Assembly: GCF_014356525.2 (NCBI RefSeq)
Contig: NC_052505.1
Coordinates: forward strand, 49,851,994 to 49,915,993
Reading direction: 5' to 3'
Origin: Nilaparvata lugens
Lineage: Eukaryota > Arthropoda > Insecta > Hemiptera > Delphacidae
DNA: 64,000 nt
The notes under the pieces were generated by a model. It worked only from the letters and a program-made list of their open reading frames with translations. It made no database searches and was not told where the DNA came from. Shown here one piece after another: positions 1 to 13,000 of this stretch. Both the position numbers and the translations under genes were made by a program. Every line of letters begins with the position of its first letter. The stretch's first letter is position 1.

Positions 1-2295
1 ATCACTCATCCAAAATCCATCTCACCCGTTCACAAAAAAATCAGAATACTGAGTTGGGGAGAGAAGTGCGTCTTAATCCCTCTGCCACGACCCGTGCACC
101 TTGTTCTTTCTCCTGCTGCTGCTACGCCTTCAACTGTCATACGTTCTTAATAAATCAAAAGGGGACGATCTCTCCATTAATAATACAACGGCCACTGTCT
201 GGTCGTGATAAATAAACCTCTGTACGTCCTGACGTGTTTGTATTCGTCTCCTAAATATTTGTCACCGAAAAGAATGAGAGACTACAGATAACTTGATGGA
301 TATTAAATATTAAATTTTCGTTCCTTTTTTCACCAACTGCACCACATTAATATTTTATCGCACAACTTGCTTCTTATTTTCCAACTTTCAAGGTTTTCTC
401 TGGATAGCTGCGACCGTCTCCCTTGAGGTCACCAGTCTAGTTTTCTTTCTCATTCGTCTGACACTTGCCACATTCCTCATTCATTACAAACTATATTGGT
501 GAGAAGTTCAAACTCATGAATGTGTAAAATAGTTCATTTCTGAAAATTCATAGAATATGTATGAGTCAAACATTGGTCTTGTTCTTTCACATGTGCAATT
601 TTAGAATTTTCCAATATTTCGCCAAAAATCACTGAAAGCAGGTTACATGAGGCGAGGAATTAGATAATACTTAAAGATAATGTCAGATCCGATTACATCA
701 TTTTACGGCATTCATAGACCTCATTTTTGTTCCATGAGCATTATTTTCATCTACTTTATAGCTTGTGACCTACGAGGGAAACGATAAGGCTGAGGTCTAA
801 TCTTTTATAGAACTGATAATCCAAACTGAAAATACTTGTTTTGTGAGGTGAAAAAATGTGAAAATACGGGTTCTTAACCAATGTATGAATGATAGCAGAT
901 TGAAAAGAGTCCATACATATCCAGGAATGCGTGCTCCCATCAATACAAGAATGGACTCTATATAGAACAGAGACTGCGGTGAAATCCTGATGTTCATCCG
1001 GCTTGAAAACTTATTTGTTAAGAGCAAAGAACATTGAGGTCTGATAATTACAATGATCTTGTGGAATGATTTTATCGTTGCACATTGGTAATTTAGAAGT
1101 GGCTAGCTTGAATCTCGTATATTAATATCAACAAACGACTACATGAGTAAGCGTGTAGTATCCATCAAATTATGCTGCAACCGGTGAGTGATGCTCGGTT
1201 GTGTGGAGCGTTTAATTAATAAATTGGTGGAGATGAAAGCAGTCAGTCCATCTGACTAATTTCTTGCACAGTATGGTTTACATTTGCTTTGTAAATATTT
1301 CACACGTGCTGTATACGTCGAATTTGAGGTGAATTTCGGTACGAAATCCCAGGTCATATCAAAGTGATGTAGGATTTATTTGGAAACCAATCACGAGAAG
1401 TGGCACCACAAAAAATGTGAGCTGTTGCAAAGTAACATTTTTTTGAAGAAAATTAATTGAAATTGATAAATGGTGTTCTCTGATATGAACTCACATGAAT
1501 TGACATTGTAGCCATCTAACTACTTTGCTATTCACATTTTGAATATCAATTTGGAAATTGAGATTAATTTTTGCATACTCCGGTTGTTTTTTCATCATCT
1601 AACGTGCATCGCTTCCCCGGGTGGACTCTATATTTTTATCTTCTCTCTCCACAACAGATAATATCACTCCAATATCTGATCAGGCTTAGAAAATTGTAGT
1701 CATTAATGAGCATAAAAGATACTCGTAATAAATAAAACGATGAAATAAGACTTGAACTTCAAACAATAAAATCAATCAAATTTTTATACAGGTTTCCATG
1801 AGAATTGGGATGCTCATTTCAAGAATAATTTATTGTAATGAATAGAAAATCATGCTTATTTGAAATTGTTTACTGTAATGATGGGAGGCTTTTGAAATTA
1901 CTGTTACTCATTTGAAAATAAATAACTTATAGTATTGAACATACTGAAATCAATTTGAAAACTTTATTAGTAAACGGAAACTTACTGTAATCGTCGTGTA
2001 CTTTTCTACTACTGTTGCTTCATGACTGTTCAACGTTCTAAATCTAATGATTATAAATCAGGTGAACAAGATACCGATTATACTGAATTGCTGTATTCTG
2101 GAATATTATGTGTTACTTCAACTCTTCGAAAACTTTTGACTTTTGTTGATATGTGGTTTTCACAAAGTACAGGCTGTTATCAATCAAACATGATTCCAAG
2201 CTGAAATTTATTGTTTTTTTTTTTTTGAAAACCTTATATGTTCCAATCATGCTATAGCATCTTTCCTAACAAGTGGTTTCTTGTTTGTTGTGCAG
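1..2295. other. Upstream intron sequence of the CLCA gene, no exon recognised
   Basis: AT-rich DNA without a convincing exon. The open frames here are short, low-complexity and match nothing I recognise. The stretch ends in a T-rich tract and TTGTGCAG, the acceptor of the first CLCA exon in the window. The missing N-terminal CLCA exons (signal peptide and start of the protease-like domain) must lie to the left, so most or all of this is intron. Confidence 0.6.
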
Positions 2296-4075
2296 GTAGG
2301 CCTGACGAGCGGCTCGCGGGCCGTGTACGAGAGTGTAGGCGGCAAGGCATCGTGGGGCACAGTGGTGATCCTGCTGCCCAGCCAATGGCCGGACTCCTGC
2401 ATCCCCGTGGCGGGGCTCGAGCCGCAGGCCTCCCAGGGCGAGCAGCCCGACATCCGCATCGGCCTCTCGCACCCCGTCTACTACGACGCCGTCTGGACGC
2501 AGCAGTCGCGCGGCTGCGGCGAGCCTGGCGACTTCATCTATATCAGCGAGAAACTGCTTAGGAATCCCTTCGATATAGGTCAGTTGAACATCTCAACCAA
2601 GCAGCTACATTTAGATTCAGATTCACGTATTTTAACACATTCATTTGTTTATTATCTTGGAATAGGAATAGAGTAACATTTTCTAGAGAAACAAAGTTTT
2701 AATAAATCAGAATCATGAGAGAATATATATATATAATTATATATTCACATATAGGACCAGCACCTATGTGTTCTCTATGTTATGTTGAAGGGACGGAGTC
2801 AAGAATCCAAAATTTCACAGATCCCCACACGTCAACCGGAGCTTATTGTTTGTGTGTCCTTTTTCTCAAATTTCTGATACTATTTTACTATAAATTCAAC
2901 TATCAGCATTTTGAATGATCTGTGATTGCGAACACATTTCAAGGCACTGGAATTAATCTTCAGCGTACATTACATGAAATACCCCTATAATCCGGGAAAT
3001 TAAAGTGAATGTGACTCTTGGATTATTTTGCACGATGAAGCTGAAGTGCTCAAGCTTTTTCTAACCTTGATTTTGCCCCAGAACTTTACTCCTATTGTGT
3101 GGAAAATTCAATGAAAATGAATTTGGAAATTCATCCCATTTGCGATATCTCACATTTCTCTCTTGAGTTATGGATATAATTTCTGAATAGTGATACTCTT
3201 ATCTAGTTATATCCCTCAACTAGTCACTAGTATGTGATTTGGCCTCTAAAGCTTGTTCTTCTGATGCATGAGATTCACTTAAGATTCGCTTAAATTTCAC
3301 CGTCAATTGCAGGTCGTATGCTGGCCAGAGAATGGGCCAAATACAGGTACGGCGTGTTTGACGAAGTTGGTTATGCTGGAGATCTGGTCTACCCTTCCTG
3401 CTACTACAGTGACCTGACAGAAGACATTCAAGTGAATGGATGCTCCGATAGATCTATTCGGAACCCAGGGTAAGAACATAAATTTCACTTCAGTTATATT
3501 TTTCAATCTATTTCGAATCAATCAGTAGAAAATTTTATGTAATTTGTTATAGACTCTCAAATTTGACAGTTTAGTATTCATATTCTTGTAAAATTTTTCT
3601 CAGTGAACATGGAATATTTCAGAAAGTCTACCCTAATATACTATTGTGATTTGTGGGTTTTAGTTTTATAAATTCATCAACTCGTTAGAATAAGTTAGCA
3701 TACCATCCATACATGAAATACAATCCTAACTTCATGTCGAGACACTCAACTTTATTACCAGATTAGATTGAATTTCTGTTACAGAATAAGCATACGATGA
3801 AATAGGCATACTTATCGTTACTGTTGAGATTGTATAATATTATTGTATTTTGTGTATTGCAGAGTTTGCGAATCAGGACAACCGATAAATATCACCCAGG
3901 TTGTGAATCCAGAAGCGTCATCGTCGTTGATGTTTGCCAGCGAGTCTGAGCATGTCACGAAGTTCTGCGACAAGGCAACACACGACCGCTTCAGTCCCAC
4001 TAAGCAGAACTCACTTTGTGGAACAAGAAGTGTTATGGAGGTGATAAACAGTCACAGGGACTTCAACACTTCTAG
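2296..4075 (+). CDS. CLCA exons 1-3 of the window: protease-like N-terminal domain
   Basis: These three exons encode window residues 1-217. The segment around residues 100-112 (REWAKYRYGVFDE) aligns with the vertebrate HEWAHLRWGVFDE block, the metallopeptidase helix of CLCA. Arg-100 and Lys-104 replace the two zinc-ligand histidines, while the catalytic Glu and the following GVFDE are kept. Downstream cysteines (FCDKATH and LCGTRS blocks) match the conserved cysteine-rich CLCA segment, so the fold seems retained. Exon 1 is strikingly GC-rich against its AT-rich introns. Confidence 0.9.
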
Positions 4076-7000
4076 GTAACAGCCACAACTACTTGAAAAC
4101 TCTTAATTATTAATCGCAAATGCAGTACCGGTATTTCGAGTTTCTGGCGATAAATTAATAGAGCTTCTTCTAAGCTCTTGAATGTTTCATAATCCGGAAG
4201 AGTGATGAATTTTTGAGTAGTAGAGACAAGATAAAACTCATAAGTAATAAAAACAGATAGAATAATGAATATTAATTAAAATGAAGATTTTTATAGTAGA
4301 CTGACAGTTTATAACTCCTTAAAGCTAAAAAAGTTGAATAAGTTCATGGAAATAAGCATAGTTTGATTAATCATTTAACAAAACCTGGAATAAGTGTAGT
4401 CCTGACGAAAAGATTACCTAGCTAACTTTTCAATCTCTTATATCCATCAACTTCTCAAAAAAAACAGGTTATTAATGATTCTATTGAATGAATCTAGATC
4501 TAGAGCACAACACAAAAACTTCACTAGTCAACTTAAAAACTGTACAATTCAAAAAAGATACGACTTTGATGAATGCAATACTTGAGCTTAGTTCCATGCG
4601 AACAATGGTTGGCAAATTTGAAAGAGAACTGCTTTGAAATAAATCATGGTCGAATCCCCTTTTCTATCAGCTTGTAATCTTCATCTGTAGCTCACAAGAA
4701 TCACATGGAATTTATTGCCAGTGCTTTTTGGCAAGCTCCGCTCATCTCACAATGTAATGTGTCTTCAATAAATCTCCACGAATAATTTATTTGCTCTCAT
4801 TGTTTTCTTACAACTATTAGTTGTTGAACGGATTACTCTACTTGAATCCAACTACGCCCCCAAAGTGATATATTTTGAGGTAATTAATGATTTCATTTTA
4901 ACTGGACACTTATCCTTTGTTTCTCAAATAGAAACATGGACATTAAAAAAATATAAGATTGCAAACCCTGGTTAGAGAAATTTGAATTTTGTATTAAGAT
5001 GAGACGTGATATAACCAATTCTTCTTGAATTCTCCCCAAAGATGTGCAGTTGAACCCAAAAATGTGTAGGCTACAGTTTCTTTTATATTTTACTATGTCA
5101 TTTTTGCACCATCATCTTTATTTCTAACAGAAATATTATGTGTAATTACAAATAAAATAATTATTTTCAATTTTTAACATAACGGAAAGTCATCATTTTT
5201 GGTTCTATAAAAGGTATAAGGCAGAAATGGTAAACAATACTCCTTGTGAGAGGAGTATATAAATATAATATGATATATTATTATATAAATATATTATAAA
5301 AATTTAATATTTGTATTTGCAGTAATCGTCATAAAGTTGTGCATGCTAAGCCTAAGAAGTTTGTCAAGACAGTGGCGATACTCGAAGGGACAAAAATAGT
5401 TGTGAGGTATAACATCATTATTAATTTTATCACCTATCTTAATGTGTTTTTGAATCATAATAAACTTCCACGTTATTATTTATCAAAGTGATAACGAACC
5501 TTGTTAGACTTGCAATAATGCTAAAATCACTGGATTGGCCTACATACATTTTCTCAACTATTTCTCACTGATTCTTTTAATTTATTGAAGTGTGTTCATG
5601 TTTGGAAATTATTCTCCATTGTATAAACACGCATTGTGTTCTCAACTTTCATTCCACAGTTTGAAATTGGACCGTTTCAATAATTTTGAACATTCGCATA
5701 AAACTTACAATGTGAGTGAAACATTGAAATAGATTCACATTTTTATTTCAAGTCAATAAATGTTCTATTATGTCGAAATTTATTTAATTATTTCAAATCA
5801 ACTAAAACGATTGCATTTCTACAGTGTTGCAGATTCTGGCTCAGGAATTCCCATCAATACTACTCCTACCATACAGTACAAAAGACAAATGCTGACACGA
5901 TATGTGGTCGTCATTGAAGACACAAAAGACATGCTTGTGAGGGTAAGTGCTCTATCTCTCGACATCTCCAATGATTCACTACCTACTTTGAAACACATTA
6001 TGCCTTGAAAGCTATTTAATATTATGAGAAAGTCTAAGTTGTTCAGATATATTTTAATTTGGATTTAAAGTATTTACGTTGTAAAGTAGAAGGACGGTCC
6101 CCACCAAAAAAGTTATTAAAATATTTTCCAGTTCTATAGTAATTATATTGAGGCTATATCTAATTTTAATTTGATGTTATTATTTTTTAATTAAAGGTCT
6201 GGAATTCTCCATTTCGATTTTGGACTCCTTTGATATAGCCTACCTCTATCTTTAAAAAATCCCAAACTATTGTCTTAGAATTATATATATTGTCGAACTA
6301 TTTTCGACATAATAATGGATGTCAAAAATTAATGTTGAATAAGCTTACTTCAATGTGTGTTTCTCAACATAATATACCACTATTGGTTCATAGGTTCAAA
6401 CTCAACTATTCCAAGGGAATCGTTCTTATGTATTCAATAATTCAATTCATATATTCTAACCGAAAAAATCATAATTCATTTTTCTCTTGATAATTTGAAT
6501 AGATACTCCTGTATTTGACTGTTTAGCATTAACATTCAGTGGCACATGTTGATGAGTTTATACTATTCAATTCTGTTTCTCTTTTATGCTGACAATTAAA
6601 ACCTCGCGCAGAGGGCAAAATCTTACGTAAGTCTAATACAAACTTCTTGGAATGTGTTCGTTCATTTTCCCACCTACATTTCATATTTAATGTTTCTGTC
6701 TGTCATACATTCTACATCTCATTCAAACCTCCTCTGCAATACTCATCATTGCACTCTATATATACAGTACATCACACCCCTTACTATAAGTCATCTTATT
6801 AAAATTATTATTCGCTGCTTGTTAATTGAAATATTCACAATTTCAAAGAGTTTCAATGTACTGTATTTAGTAGTAATACAGCCATGGTTGTGGAGAATCA
6901 TTGATTCTATTTTTGCGGGAATTGTGAAATACTAGAATGACATGGTTTTTAATCTTCTATCTATTTGATTTATTTTGTTATTTATTTAGAAACTATTTGG

Positions 7001-10000
7001 TCGATGAATTTACTATAATCAAATCTTTGGTAATAATTGAGTCATGGTGGAACAAGACTATTAGTTCTGTGATTGAAGGGATTGTGGAACGGTATGTGAC
7101 ATGGTTTTGTGATGTTGTTGTAGGAATCTTGGAGTTTCTTGAGGCTGGCAATTAGGAAATGGGCGGTGCACGATCTGCCGTCCAACTCGGAAGTGGGAAT
7201 AGTGTCGGCGAACGAGGGAGGCGCCACTCAGATCCACAAACTGAGTCCCCTGCAGCGGCCCGAGGCCAGGGATCTGGTCGCATCCAACATTCCCTACACC
7301 CCGGGCGACTCCCACGCTCCGGCCTGCCTTTCATGTGGCCTCAATGAAGCCTTCCAGGTGAGCCTTGTTGTGTGTAAGCTCCGTTCAAGCCTGTATGCTT
7401 TTATGGCACAAATTATTTTTCAGAAAAACAGTCGAGAATTGCTAAACACATTATAATGATTAAAGGTTATTAGTAGCCCTAGCAACATAGCTAAACGTTT
7501 TTTGGGTGCAAATTTCAAACAGAAATTCTATATTTGGATTGTTTTTATGTGATAAATTACAATTTGAAGCAATTTTGGATATTTGTGATGGTAAAGATAA
7601 TTTTGAATTTTTTTTCTGTGAAAATTGAGTTTCAACCTTCTTTAACCTCAAAATTGTTGCTGCAATCAGTTTTTCACTTGAATAATATGTGTAACGCTAG
7701 TTCGCCTCCATGGTGCACATTGGGTAACGCTAAATGGACTATCAAATAATGGCGGTCAGACAAAGTTATGTTCACCAGACCAAAAACTATACAACATCTT
7801 GAAGAAATTGGAAAAATATAGTGTATATGTAGACATTTGAGACTCATGAGCTTTATATGTGATGCGTATCTGCCATTTTGAAATGGCATACAAATTCCAT
7901 CTGGAATTAGAAAGTATAGCGTAGGCCTATAGTCGAAAATTGTCAAACACATTATAATAATTATCAGGTAGCGGAATTGAAATATTGCATGACAACTAAG
8001 CGAAGAATGCTCATTCTTCACATTTTACTCATTAGAAGTATTAATGTAATGTAGGTATTAAGTAATGTATTGACATGTAAAATGTTTTAAACTGTTCATG
8101 CAAGTGATTGTTTTAAGCAAAAATTCATCTTTCATTTTTCAAAATACATTATCATTTTTTACTTATGTTTCTTTGTTTGTGCTTGCTGAATTTGATTAAT
8201 AATTATTCTTTTTCTGAACATGTAATCATTTTCCATGCCTCCAAAGTGTATTAATAATTCAATGTTAGTTCCCCTGACTTTTAAACTGGCTTTATCCAGA
8301 TTCTTATTAATCTTTGTATAGAACAAGATTCTTTTATCCAGATTCTTATTAATCTTTGTAAAGAACAAGCATTCGTTCGTTTGGTCTAACCACAGCTTGA
8401 TAATAACAGAACTGTTCTGCGTTGAGCTCTTATAATAAAAAAAAGTAATTTGATACCCTAATAACAACTTTAGATTTATCATTCAATATTTAAATGCTAA
8501 GCTCCTGTTGCTGTTTTGAATATGACAATATGAGACAATAATAATGAATTTGATGATCAGATGCTGGAGGAGCGAGCGCTGAGACGTGGCCCGGCGAGCT
8601 CCGTGATAATAGTGGTGGCACCCGGCACCCTCGACTTCAACCCCGAGGTGGTGGAGTTGACTGGGAAGTTGGCAGCAGCCAAAGTGAGGGTGGCGACCAT
8701 CACCTACCCCGCTCAGCTGCGACAGCAACCCCTCGACTGGCTCGCCCAGCGGACACACGGAGTCGCCTACACGGTCGCCGAGAGTCGCTACAACATGGCC
8801 ACCTCCTTTCTCTCCACCTACTTCCGCCTCACCAACGTCTTCTGGAGTCTCGTCGACAAGTTCTACCAGGGCGATCAGAACGACCTGCGCATTGAGGTAC
8901 GTTCACCAAAAATATTGCATATTATTGAATTCATCGTCATTTCTATGGGATAATTGATATTTGGACAGCAAAACTATTCATTCATTTATACAAGGGAGCC
9001 TACTTATATTACAATAGAAAAAAACACGTTTATTGAATCAATAAGCTACCTTGAGCAAATCTTGAAGAGGCTGCTTGACAAGGCTTGATAAAAACGACTA
9101 GGTAGTAAACAGGACTGCTTATAAAAACTACTATTCATTAAAACGATTGGGAAAGGAAAAATGGATGAGCTCATTATGTTTAATTGAAGTGATTGTAATG
9201 TACAATTTATGATGTTATTCTTACTGTCAGTGATTAACAGTTAGTGAGAAAAACAATACTAATACTAATGAAATTATTAATAGAAATTTGTAACAGTTTT
9301 GGGCTGAGCCTGTTGTCTACTCTCATTGATACGTTGATTGTATGATTCAATTGAATGAATAAATTAGATAAAAATCACACAGTACTAGAAATGCCAAACC
9401 GATCGACTAAGTCCGGGACATTTCAGAGTAAATAATTAGGAGGTAGGAGCAAATCACATAATGCGATTAGATTGCATGCTGTATCGATTCCATCGAATTC
9501 CATCAAATTAACTATTCGATCTAATCATATTAGCAAATTAGGTGTAATTGATTATAGTCGAATTATGTGTTCCAATTCAATTATTACTTCTTGAAATATG
9601 AGCGCCTAAAGTTTAATTTCTGGGACGGATCATTACAAATTCGTTGGTTTTTCCATTTGTAACTCATACTATCAAGATCAAGTTATCAAAATAAAAAAGT
9701 TTCCACAGGGAATTTTTTCCGGTTATTACTTTTTGAGATATAAGTGCCTAAAGTTCAATTTTTGGGACAGATCTTTTCTAATTCGACTAGAGATAAATTC
9801 ATAAAATTTTGAGGAAAATTTATGTTCCTAGAAAAATCTGTTCAATTTCTGTATATTTTACGCCCACAGATCCATAGAAGAGAGCTGCTAGATAACGGAC
9901 GGTCAAGTGTGACAGGAAATTTCGTTCTGGAGCCGAATTTAGGCGAGCCGGCTCAGTTTACAATCCTGACACACAACATAGAAAACCCCTTAATTCGGGG

Positions 10001-13000
10001 CATCTCACTCATCAGTCCGTCACACCAAGTCTACTCGACTCGCTCCGACTCGCTACTCTCTCTCAAACTTCTCAGCTTGCCAGCCAGAATAAATGAGGTA
10101 ACATTTTGTCGAAACTTTTTCATTAAAATAAAGTTTGTCATCGGAATTATGAGAGAAAATCTCACTGAAAATAATACTTTTGATTCAATTTGGAACTTTT
10201 CTTCTCGTTAATGTTCTTCCAATAATGGAACTGTGCTCTTCAAGTGACCCTAGTGATCTCAATGATGAATCACATAGTTTATTCACTCAAAATATACGGT
10301 AGTATTTATCATATTATATCATCAGATCATCACTATAATATAGTAATATTTCATACATCATAACTTATTATGCAATATTCAGTATCATACAAAATTATTA
10401 AATCACTTTCCTGATCACAGTTTGATCTTTCGAAATTTAATCTTTTAAATTCATTCTTGAAGCTCTTTGAGAAATCATGAGTGTGCAGCTCAAATGCTTT
10501 TTCAGTTGAATATTTTCCCTAGTTCCAGTAGATTTATTTGATATTATTCAATTCAATTATCATTCAAATATGAAATTGAACTTTGTAAATTAAAAAATAC
10601 CTTCAAGTTACAACATGAAGTGTAGTTTACCATGAAGTGGATTTCCATCGTAATGAATATTATTAGTTAGGTAACGTATTGTGATCTTCCTGTTCAACTC
10701 AAATGAAATTTTTCCCAATTAAATTATACAAAAATTTGTTTGACTATCTGTTTATTAATGTTCTATCCATCCTATTTCCAGACTGGTTCTTGGACTTACA
10801 CAATTGAAAGATTTCCTGGAAGCCCGCAACCGCACTATGTACAGGTGATGGCCACGCCTTTCAATCGGACCGCTGCAATTGTCAGAGCCCGTCTTTGGAC
10901 CAGCAGAACTGTCAATCCACTTGTTCTCTACACTGAGGTAAATTAAATCAATTACATTTGTTCTCTCTCTCTCTCTCCAAACTCCTATCAACATTTCATG
11001 TATAAAATTTCTATATTTTTGCACAAATATTTTTGAAAAGAAAATTGTAAAGTAGTGAAAAGTGAGTTGATCTTATTTCTTATATTATGAATTTGAGAGA
11101 GGAATTTTGAAGGGTTCGCCTGTTTTCCCTCAACCCAATATTATTTTGGGTTAGTATTATTATTATTATTATCATTTTGATAGGTGACGTGTATAAAATA
11201 CACTATCCGTGAGAGATATTAAAGAGAAGTGAACGTCATTCCATTCAAACTATTCATCAAATAATAAAAAACAATTCACATGAAATAAGTTCTTTAAATA
11301 GGTTCTTCATTAATTGATTTGATTGTTGTAGCCTAAATAGTGTGTTGAAATTTATAAAAATGAATGATTTGTTGTCAGGTAAAACGTGGTGACTACCCAG
11401 TTTTGAGTGCCAGGGTTGAAGTGACTGTGATGAGGCCAGGAACCAACGGGTCCAGTGTGCATCGTGAGAGATTCGAACTGATTGACTCCGGAAGTGGAGG
11501 TGTGTATTCGAACATTTAAAATGGTCAACACGATTTACAAAGATAGAATGATAGTAGTAGTGATGACGATCCGTACATTTGTTGCATTGGAAAGGAACTT
11601 ATTCAGATTATTCTGGAATGAAACATACTACTAATACCACTACCACTACAACTGCTCACAAATAGATTATTTTAGCCTATATTTGGGTTCACTCAAAATA
11701 TAAATTTCTGTAGCTATTTAATTTACTAATCATGATAAAATTATCCTACTGCTGTGTAATTTATTATTTATGTATATCACGGATCCAAGTTTAGAATTTA
11801 AAACCAAAATGTAGTCTTGAGAAATTGAAAACTACCTATTACAGTTTTCATCTTGACAATTGAACAAGTTACATGTAGTCCATCTATAACTATGCAACGA
11901 ATTAATTAATTAGTGGGATAACTCGATACATTGACTTTGCATAATTTGATTTGTTGATTTCTCTGCTGTTTACAGATCCGGATTTGATGAAAGGAGACGG
12001 AATCTATTCAAGATACTTCAGTCCGGCGGTTGGTGGTCCAGGTGTTTACACTTTCGAAGTGACGGTCACAGACAACGGCAACACCGCCTACACCTGGAGA
12101 TATGACCAGCAACAATTCGATAGCAAACCTCTCGATATTGGTGAGTTTCTGCTCAAAATGTATCTGCTTTCTGTGTAATAGAAAAAGATTGAAAATAAAT
12201 GACAAATCAGAATAGGATAGTATAATAATTACTAAATTTTTGATAAAATTTGTTGAATGAGAATTGATATTGTGGAATTTTTCCATAATTGAAAAAACAC
12301 AGTATAATTTTGTAAGTTTAATTACTAAGTTTTTCATCTGAGAAGGATTAATTAATCCGATTCACCAGCCTTGATCTGTAACGAATATTATTATTTAACT
12401 TAAATCTCCCAGAGAACAATAAAAGGGGTTGTTTCTATTCTATCTATTTTTGATAATTTGTGATTTTCCAAGCTCACCACTACTTGTATTTTAGGGTATG
12501 ATTCGAAAATAACAATCGATGATCTAAAAAAATAATATGATCAAGAAAAATTAAATCAACATGAATTCTTCATTTATGGAAATTCAAGTCATCATAATTT
12601 TTTTCTGAATTCTATATTTTTTATATTTTATTATGGGAACATTTTCCATAATAAAGAATCGCTAAAATTTTACTTTCAAGAAATCTTACTGCATAATAAA
12701 CAATAACGTTTATTAATTTTTGGAAACCTTGAGTTTCATAGCAGAAGGACTATTTGTATTCATAAAACACTCGACTGAGTCGCACCAGCCAGAATAAACG
12801 ATTCTTATTTAACCAGAAACATGAAATAATTAACATTTTGCATTTTTTGACAGCTCCCAACTGCTGTGGAAGCTACGTGCCCATCCCATCAGTGGAACCT
12901 CTGCAGCCGTTTCAGCGAGTCCTGCCGCCGGTCACAATAATGTTCACCAGCGACCACATCGCCACCCTGCAGAACGTCGGCAAAATCGGAGACCTGAAAG

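Noticed and set aside
2238..2561. Alternative 107-codon frame over CLCA exon 1
   Set aside because: An Arg/Ala-rich out-of-frame shadow; the frame starting at 2296 gives the CLCA motifs and joins in phase to the next exon.
4590..4670. tRNA-like B-box (GGTCGAATCCCC)
   Set aside because: No matching A-box spacing or cloverleaf arms could be formed by eye; at most an old SINE relic.
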